This document shows positions 60,089 through 64,000 of a stretch of DNA of 64,000 nucleotides, piece by piece. Numbering within the stretch: the stretch's first letter is position 1; the number at the start of each line of letters is the position of its first letter. The notes beneath the pieces are model-generated. The model made no database searches, was not told the origin of the DNA, and saw only the letters and a list, made by a program, of their open reading frames with translations. The stretch comes from Myxococcales bacterium (GTDB lineage Bacteria > Myxococcota_A > Polyangia > Polyangiales > Polyangiaceae). A program made the position numbers and the translations under genes. The stretch lies in the NCBI GenBank assembly GCA_013297655.1, contig JAAFHV010000013.1, forward strand, positions 1 through 64,000. Reading direction: 5' to 3'.

Positions 60089-60138
60089 GCGATTCCCGTT
60101 CCCCGATGCGTGCAAACTGCACGTACCAGGGAAGAGCT

Positions 60139-60519
60139 TTACTTGAGAGCGACCTTGGCGCCGGCCTCTTCGAGCTTCTTCTTCATGTCGTCGGCATCCG
60201 CCTTCGAGACGCCTTCCTTGAGAACCTTGGGCGCGCCCTCGACGAGGTCCTTCGCCTCTTTGAGGCCGAGGCCCGTGATCTCGCGGACGACCTTGATGAC
60301 GTTGATCTTGTTCGCGCCGGCTTCCGCCAACTCGACGTTGAACTCGGTCTGCTCTTCTTTGGCGGCCGCGGGAGCCGCAGGTCCGCCGACCATCGCGACA
60401 GCCGCGGGAGCGGCCTTGACGCCCCACTTCTCTTCGAGGGTCTTGATGAGCTCCGCGATCTGGATGACGGGGAGGTTCGAGAGGTAGTCGACGACCTGGT
60501 CCTTCGAGATGTCAGTCAT
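60139..60519 (-). CDS. rplL: Ribosomal protein L7/L12
   Basis: This 126-residue stalk protein starts at the ATG at 60519, preceded by a GGAG ribosome-binding site inside the longer open frame (an in-frame ATG at 60534 is unlikely). It has an N-terminal dimerisation helix region ([27 protein letters not shown]), an Ala/Gly/Pro-rich hinge ([22 protein letters not shown]) and the C-terminal factor-binding domain ending [46 protein letters not shown]. It recruits translation GTPases to the ribosome. A strong terminator follows, so it ends the transcript. Confidence 0.97.
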   Translation of the reverse strand: MTDISKDQVVDYLSNLPVIQIAELIKTLEEKWGVKAAPAAVAMVGGPAAPAAAKEEQTEFNVELAEAGANKINVIKVVREITGLGLKEAKDLVEGAPKVLKEGVSKADADDMKKKLEEAGAKVALK

Positions 60520-60613
60520 GTTCGTATTCTCCAAAACGTTCTAAAAATCTTTATCGGGTCATTGACCGACAGCCTCGGAATTGGGCGCCGGCCGGCGAAA
60601 GCACGCGGGAAGT

Positions 60614-61159
60614 TCAGCCCTTGTCTTCTTTGGCCTTGAGCACGTACACGAGGTTCTGTGCGGGGGCCTGGAGGAGCTGGACGAACTGGGTAAGGGGAGC
60701 CTGGAACGTTGCGAGGAGCATGGAGCGGAGCTCGTCCTTGCCCGGCATCGTCGCGAGAGTATCCTCGACGGCTTTGCCATCGAGAATTCCGCCGTCCAAA
60801 AGCCCAGCTTTGATCTGGAGCTTCTGTCCTGCGTCTCCCTCGTCCTTGCGGAAGGCCTTGACGACCTTGGCCGCGGCAGACGGATCCTCGTAGCTCCACG
60901 CGACGCCCGTCATTCCCGTGAGGGACTTGCCGAGCTTGTCGTCGTAGGGGCTCGCCTTGAGGGCGTGCTTGATGAGCGTGTTCTTGACGACGGCGTACTC
61001 GACTCCGACTTTGCGAAAATTCGCGCGGAGCTTGGTAGCGCTTTCCACGGTCATGCCCTTGTAATCCAAGAGAATGACGGAGGTCGCCTTGTCGAACTTG
61101 CCCTTGACCACGCCAATGATGGTGGTCTTGCCTTCTTTGGTGCTGGTAGCGGCTGCCAT
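60614..61159 (-). CDS. rplJ: Ribosomal protein L10
   Basis: This 181-residue protein has the L10 fold: GVVKGKFDKATSVILLDYKGMTVESATKLRANFRKVGVEYAVVKNTLIKHAL followed by GMTGVAWSYEDPSAAAKVV. It anchors L7/L12 dimers to 23S rRNA and represses its own synthesis in many bacteria. It starts 2 bp after the rplA stop, with a GAGGAGG ribosome-binding site inside the end of rplA. The 94 bp to rplL may carry regulatory structure, though I see no terminator. Confidence 0.96.
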   Translation of the reverse strand: MAAATSTKEGKTTIIGVVKGKFDKATSVILLDYKGMTVESATKLRANFRKVGVEYAVVKNTLIKHALKASPYDDKLGKSLTGMTGVAWSYEDPSAAAKVVKAFRKDEGDAGQKLQIKAGLLDGGILDGKAVEDTLATMPGKDELRSMLLATFQAPLTQFVQLLQAPAQNLVYVLKAKEDKG

Positions 61160-61161
61160 GA

Positions 61162-61872
61162 TCAGGCCTCCTCGACCTTGCCCAAGAACGCCGCCGGGTC
61201 GACCTTCAAGCCGGGGCCCATGGTCGAAGAGACCGTGATGCTCCGGATGTAGGTTCCCTTAGCCGTCGAGGGCTTCTGGCGAATGAGCGCGCCAATGAGG
61301 GCCTTCGCGTTGTCGGCGAGCTCCGACTCCGTGAACGAGCTCTTGCCGATACGAGCGTGCACGATGCCCGCCTTCTCGACGCGATACTCGATTTTGCCGC
61401 CCTTGGCCTCTTTCACCGCGTTACCGATATCGAACGTGACCGTGCCGACCTTGGGGTTCGGCATGAGGCCGCGAGGACCGAGGACGCGACCGAGCTTACC
61501 GACAGCGCCCATCATATCGGGCGTGGCGATGACGCGGTCGAAGTCGAGGAATCCTTCGTTGACCTTGGCCACCATATCGTCGCTACCAGCGAAATCGGCG
61601 CCGGCCTCGCGGGCCTCGCGCTCTTTGTCGCCTTTTGCGAAGACCAGCACGCGCACCGTTTGACCCGTGCCGTGCGGAAGGACGATCGCTCCGCGAACCA
61701 TTTGATCGGCGTGTTTTGGATTCACGCCGAGTCGGACCGCGATGTCGACCGTCTCGTCGAATTTAGCGAATTTCGCCGTCTTTACGATGGCGCACGCCTC
61801 TTCGACCGTATATTTGCGCGCGGTGTCGACGTCTGTCGCCACCTTCGTGCGATTCTTGGACAGTTTCGCCAA
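61162..61872 (-). CDS. rplA: Ribosomal protein L1 (TTG start)
   Basis: This is a 236-residue protein opening with the typical L1 sequence (M)[10 protein letters not shown] and containing [29 protein letters not shown] and [15 protein letters not shown]. The start codon is TTG at 61872, behind a GGGAGG ribosome-binding site. No in-frame ATG or GTG lies nearby upstream. L1 forms the ribosomal exit-site stalk and can repress its own operon. The 211-bp gap to rplK is longer than usual for this pair. Confidence 0.96.
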   Translation of the reverse strand: MAKLSKNRTKVATDVDTARKYTVEEACAIVKTAKFAKFDETVDIAVRLGVNPKHADQMVRGAIVLPHGTGQTVRVLVFAKGDKEREAREAGADFAGSDDMVAKVNEGFLDFDRVIATPDMMGAVGKLGRVLGPRGLMPNPKVGTVTFDIGNAVKEAKGGKIEYRVEKAGIVHARIGKSSFTESELADNAKALIGALIRQKPSTAKGTYIRSITVSSTMGPGLKVDPAAFLGKVEEA

Positions 61873-62083
61873 TGTGCCTCCCTTTCGGTCCCTATGGGCT
61901 CGGAATGAGCCTTCGGGCCTCCCACCGTCCGCTTGCGCGGCTTTCCGGAGGGGCGCTCCGGGTGGTGGTGTCGAGGTTTTCGAGTGCGTCGCCAGGAACC
62001 ATTTCGAGGTCGACGCGAAAAGTAAAATGAGCGCTCGCGACGGTCAGTCCTGAGTCAGGCGCAGAACGCGCCGGACGGGCCCG

Positions 62084-62521
62084 TCACGCAACGATGTCGA
62101 TGCCCATCGAGCGGGCGGTGCCGCGGATGGTGCGCTTGGCCGCCTCGAGATCCGTGCAGTTCATGTCCTGGATCTTCATCTTGGCGAGCTTGTCGACCTG
62201 CTCTTCGGTGACCTTGCCGACCTTGGTCTTGTTCGGCTCTTTCGAACCGGACCCGGGCTTCTTGTTGGTCGCGAGGCCGGCTTCCTTCTTCAGGAGCACG
62301 GCGACCGGCGGGGTCTTCAAGATGAAGGTGAAGGAGCGGTCCGAGTAGACCGTGATCACCACGGGGATGATCATGTCGCCGCCGGCGGTCTTGGCGTTGA
62401 ACTCCTTGCAGAAGCCCATGATGTTGACGCCGTGCTGGCCGAGCGCGGGACCGACCGGGGGAGCGGGGTTCGCTTTGCCGGCCGGGAGCTGGAGCTTGAT
62501 TTGTCCGGTAACTTTTTTCAT
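62084..62521 (-). CDS. rplK: Ribosomal protein L11
   Basis: This is a 145-residue protein, (M)[44 protein letters not shown], with the C-terminal RNA-binding domain ending [20 protein letters not shown]. It binds the GTPase-associated centre of 23S rRNA. A strong ribosome-binding site (TAGGAGCAGGAA) precedes the ATG. In most bacteria nusG and secE lie directly upstream; here the upstream region is a promoter, a decayed gene and repeats. Confidence 0.97.
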   Translation of the reverse strand: MKKVTGQIKLQLPAGKANPAPPVGPALGQHGVNIMGFCKEFNAKTAGGDMIIPVVITVYSDRSFTFILKTPPVAVLLKKEAGLATNKKPGSGSKEPNKTKVGKVTEEQVDKLAKMKIQDMNCTDLEAAKRTIRGTARSMGIDIVA

Positions 62522-62640
62522 TTCCTGCTCCTACGAGGGGGTCTCTCCGGGGGCACCGCCTTGAGAGAGGCGCCTCGTGAGGATCGTAGTGGTGTCGCAA
62601 ATCCTCCGGGCCTGCTCGCGCGGGGCCCTGGGGGGCGCTC

Positions 62641-62668
62641 CTCTTACCAAAGCGCCACGCGTTTGCAA
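62641..62668 (-). promoter_or_regulatory. Candidate promoter of the rplKAJL operon
   Basis: On the minus strand, TTGCAA (62663-62668) is followed after 16 nt by TAAGAG (62641-62646), about 120 bp upstream of rplK. The -10 match is poor, so the call is tentative. The long leader could carry regulation, but no riboswitch or tRNA is seen. Confidence 0.3.
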
Positions 62669-62760
62669 GCACACTCGACGCAATCGGCCACCACGACCGA
62701 CGGCAGACCGTTTCACGCGCGATTTCCGACCCTTCGGGACGGAGCTCGACGCGGCGGCGT

Positions 62761-63214
62761 TAGTACCACTCGAGGCCCGCGACGCCAGCGCTGATCGCGA
62801 TCGAGGGAAGCTCGGGCCCTCCGAAGGCGACGAGCTCGAAGGTGGGGGGAAGTGCAGACCCGCTTCCGCGCCGCTCCGTCGGCGGACGGGAAAGATGGCG
62901 CGCGCGAGGCCGCCGACACGCACGAACGCACGAGGACGGAGTCGGAGCGCGCGGGGAAAGGCAGCATCACTCCGAACGCGGGCCCGACCGAGAGCTCGAA
63001 CCGCGGCGAAGGACGAAGCGCGATCGTCGCCGCGACGTAAGGCTGCAGCGCCGCGACGTAGCTCGCGCCGCTGGTGGGCGCGAAGAGCGCTGCCGCGAAG
63101 GTGGCCTCGCCCTAAACCGAAACGATCTCGCCGAGCCGCGCCCCTGCCCGCCCCGCGAGCGCGACGTAGGGTCCATCGCGCTCGAACGCGAGCCCGCCGA
63201 TCGAGAGCGTCGCG
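62761..63214 (-). pseudogene. Decayed outer-membrane beta-barrel-like protein gene
   Basis: Reading the minus strand and switching frame gives continuous protein-like sequence. The first part is LAFERDGPYVALAGRAGARLGEIVSV, then a TAG (63112-63114), then GEATFAAALFAPTSG and FELSVGPAFGVMLPFP. After a frameshift comes VRVGGLARAIFPVRR, and after another FELVAFGGPELPSIAISAGV ending in LEWY and TAA (62761). The alternating hydrophobic strands and terminal aromatic residues suggest an outer-membrane barrel or surface-type protein. At least one nonsense mutation and two frameshifts make it nonfunctional. The 5' end is lost near the repeat array. Confidence 0.5.
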
Positions 63215-63379
63215 TCGCTCTGGAGGCGCGAGCGTCGTCGCTCCGGAGGCGCGAGCCGCGTCGCTCCGGAGGCGCGAGCCTCGCGTCGCTCCGGAGGCGC
63301 CAGCGTCGCGTCGCTCCGGAGGCGCCAGCGTCGTCGCTCCGGAGGCGCGAGCCTCGTCGCTCCGGAGGCGCGAGCCTCG
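63213..63379. repeat. 23/25-bp minisatellite, seven copies
   Basis: Seven copies of a unit beginning TCGCTCCGGAGGCGCGAGC start at 63215, 63238, 63261, 63286, 63311, 63334 and 63357, giving periods of 23, 23, 25, 25, 23 and 23 bp. Copies 4 and 5 share a variant (GCCAGC for GCGAGC). The array lies at the 5' edge of the decayed barrel gene. It is head-to-tail without spacers, so it is not CRISPR. Confidence 0.85.
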
Positions 63380-63592
63380 CTCCCCCGACCTGGCGTGGGT
63401 AGGTCGGCGCGGGAACGTCGACGGGAGTGGGCCCGCGCGATAACGATGTCTCCGCGAGCGACGCCCGTGGGAGGGAAACCACGGCGAGCCCGAAGCGTCC
63501 GCCGCGACCGGGGCGCCGAATGACCGCGATACCGAGGCTCATACACCACCCACGATTGACCATTTCCGGGCGTCTACATCCTTGCATTCTAC

Positions 63593-64000
63593 ATGAACGC
63601 ATCTTCCACCACGTCACGGTCGATAGCTGTCCTCGCGACGACGCTCATCGTCGTCGCCGCCAGCTCGCGCGACGCGCACGCGGAGCCGGTGCGTTTCACT
63701 CTCGACGCGAAGAACGAGTCGGAGACGTGGACGTCGAACGTGGTGGCCACCACCCGCCTCGCTCTTTACGGGATGGATACGGTGATGGGTCCGCTCGAAA
63801 AGAGCGACCCGAGAGGCCTCGCGGAGACAATCGGCCGCATTTCCACGTTCACGCTCTTCGAGCTCCCGATCCTCTCCTATGCGCTCGTGATTCCGCACGA
63901 GGTTTTTGGACACGGCTCGCGCTATCGCGAATTCGGTGGCGACGCGTCGGTGAGCCTCGACGCGCCTTTCCCCTATAGCTTCGAGGCCGATCACTCGGTG
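63593..64000 (+). CDS. Secreted protein with HEVFGH motif (cut by window edge)
   Basis: This is the first 136 residues of a protein from the ATG at 63593. It has a signal peptide (SIAVLATTLIVVAASSRDAHA-E). The next segment is conserved-looking (ATTRLALYGMDTVMGPLEKSDPRGLAETIGRISTFTLFELPILSYALVIPHEVFGHGSRYREFGGDA), with a hydrophobic stretch before the possible metal-binding motif HEVFGH. The C-terminus is outside the window. A membrane-bound metallohydrolase is possible, but the motif differs from HExxH. Upstream there is no clear promoter. Confidence 0.65.
   Translation, partial: MNASSTTSRSIAVLATTLIVVAASSRDAHAEPVRFTLDAKNESETWTSNVVATTRLALYGMDTVMGPLEKSDPRGLAETIGRISTFTLFELPILSYALVIPHEVFGHGSRYREFGGDASVSLDAPFPYSFEADHSV

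Noticed and set aside
59685-60122. A 145-residue minus-strand open frame between rplL and the lipoprotein gene
   Set aside because: It runs through the rplL terminator and has biased composition and no ribosome-binding site. A decayed gene is possible but not supportable.
63213-63379. Possible CRISPR array
   Set aside because: The repeats are head-to-tail 23/25-bp units without unique spacers, and no cas gene is nearby.
62577-63443. A 288-residue plus-strand frame across the pseudogene and repeat array
   Set aside because: It is Arg/Pro/Ala low complexity, with its C-terminal part only the minisatellite translated. Protein-like sequence lies on the minus strand.

Overview
The window reads as chromosomal DNA of a myxobacterium, most likely class Polyangia (Myxococcota). 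The evidence is very high GC with strong G/C bias at third codon positions, a run of proline- and alanine-rich lipoproteins, a secreted Cys-rich/thrombospondin-3 protein with a MYXO-CTERM-like tail, an AgmX/PglI-type C-terminal domain, and lipoproteins built from Cys repeats plus a sulfatase-modifying-factor-like domain. GTG starts and 1-4 nt overlaps (ATGA, GTGA, TGATG) are frequent and suggest translational coupling. I saw no rRNA, tRNA, CRISPR array, transposase or phage gene. LAYOUT. 0-8.4 kb: a MarR regulator cut by the left edge and a divergent FAD monooxygenase, a methyltransferase-like lipoprotein, a lipoprotein of unknown function, a sterol-desaturase-family membrane enzyme, and a two-gene DUF4920/imelysin-like operon. 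That operon's start region and a divergent lipoprotein share a perfect 21-bp Fur-like palindrome. 8.4-23.3 kb: RsmB coupled to an IPT/TIG-repeat lipoprotein, the MYXO-CTERM protein, the site-2 protease RseP, two divergent fatty-acid desaturases, and a CpoB-like TPR lipoprotein coupled to a LysM protein. 23.3-31.1 kb: a repeat-rich spacer, an FNR-type flavin reductase, hypothetical proteins, the coupled pair hemX-like/hemA, and a CorA-type channel. 31.1-36.7 kb: a LysR regulator with a divergent flavodoxin-fold oxidoreductase, then a likely redox-stress module made of a PAS protein, a zinc anti-sigma factor, an ECF sigma factor and a Bcp peroxiredoxin. Two identically spaced promoter motifs, one before the anti-sigma/sigma pair and one before bcp, tie this module together. 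A nitrilase-family amidase follows. 36.7-42.8 kb: minus-strand genes for a DUF7661-like protein, an EEP nuclease/phosphatase lipoprotein, an alpha/beta hydrolase, a glycosyltransferase-like protein and membrane/TPR proteins. 43.0-47.4 kb: a segment shaped by duplications, with a tandem copy of a DUF2171 gene end plus its terminator, a 25-residue membrane microprotein, two paralogous GNAT acetyltransferases, and a decayed copy of the rpoC 3' end. 47.4-62.5 kb, minus strand: the ribosomal protein/RNA polymerase cluster rplK-rplA-rplJ-rplL ... rpoB-rpoC. It is unusual in that rplL has its own terminator and is separated from rpoB by three accessory genes (a Cys-repeat/SUMF1-like lipoprotein, a small acidic protein and a YdcF/DUF218 lipoprotein). 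No nusG or secE lies upstream of rplK; instead there is a decayed beta-barrel gene and a 23/25-bp minisatellite. The right edge cuts a secreted protein with an HEVFGH motif. MOST INTERESTING. The ZAS anti-sigma/ECF/peroxiredoxin circuit with its twin promoters, the Fur-like palindrome governing an imelysin-family operon, and the split rplL/rpoB cluster flanked by duplication scars stand out. All functional statements are read from sequence and family knowledge; no database search was run.
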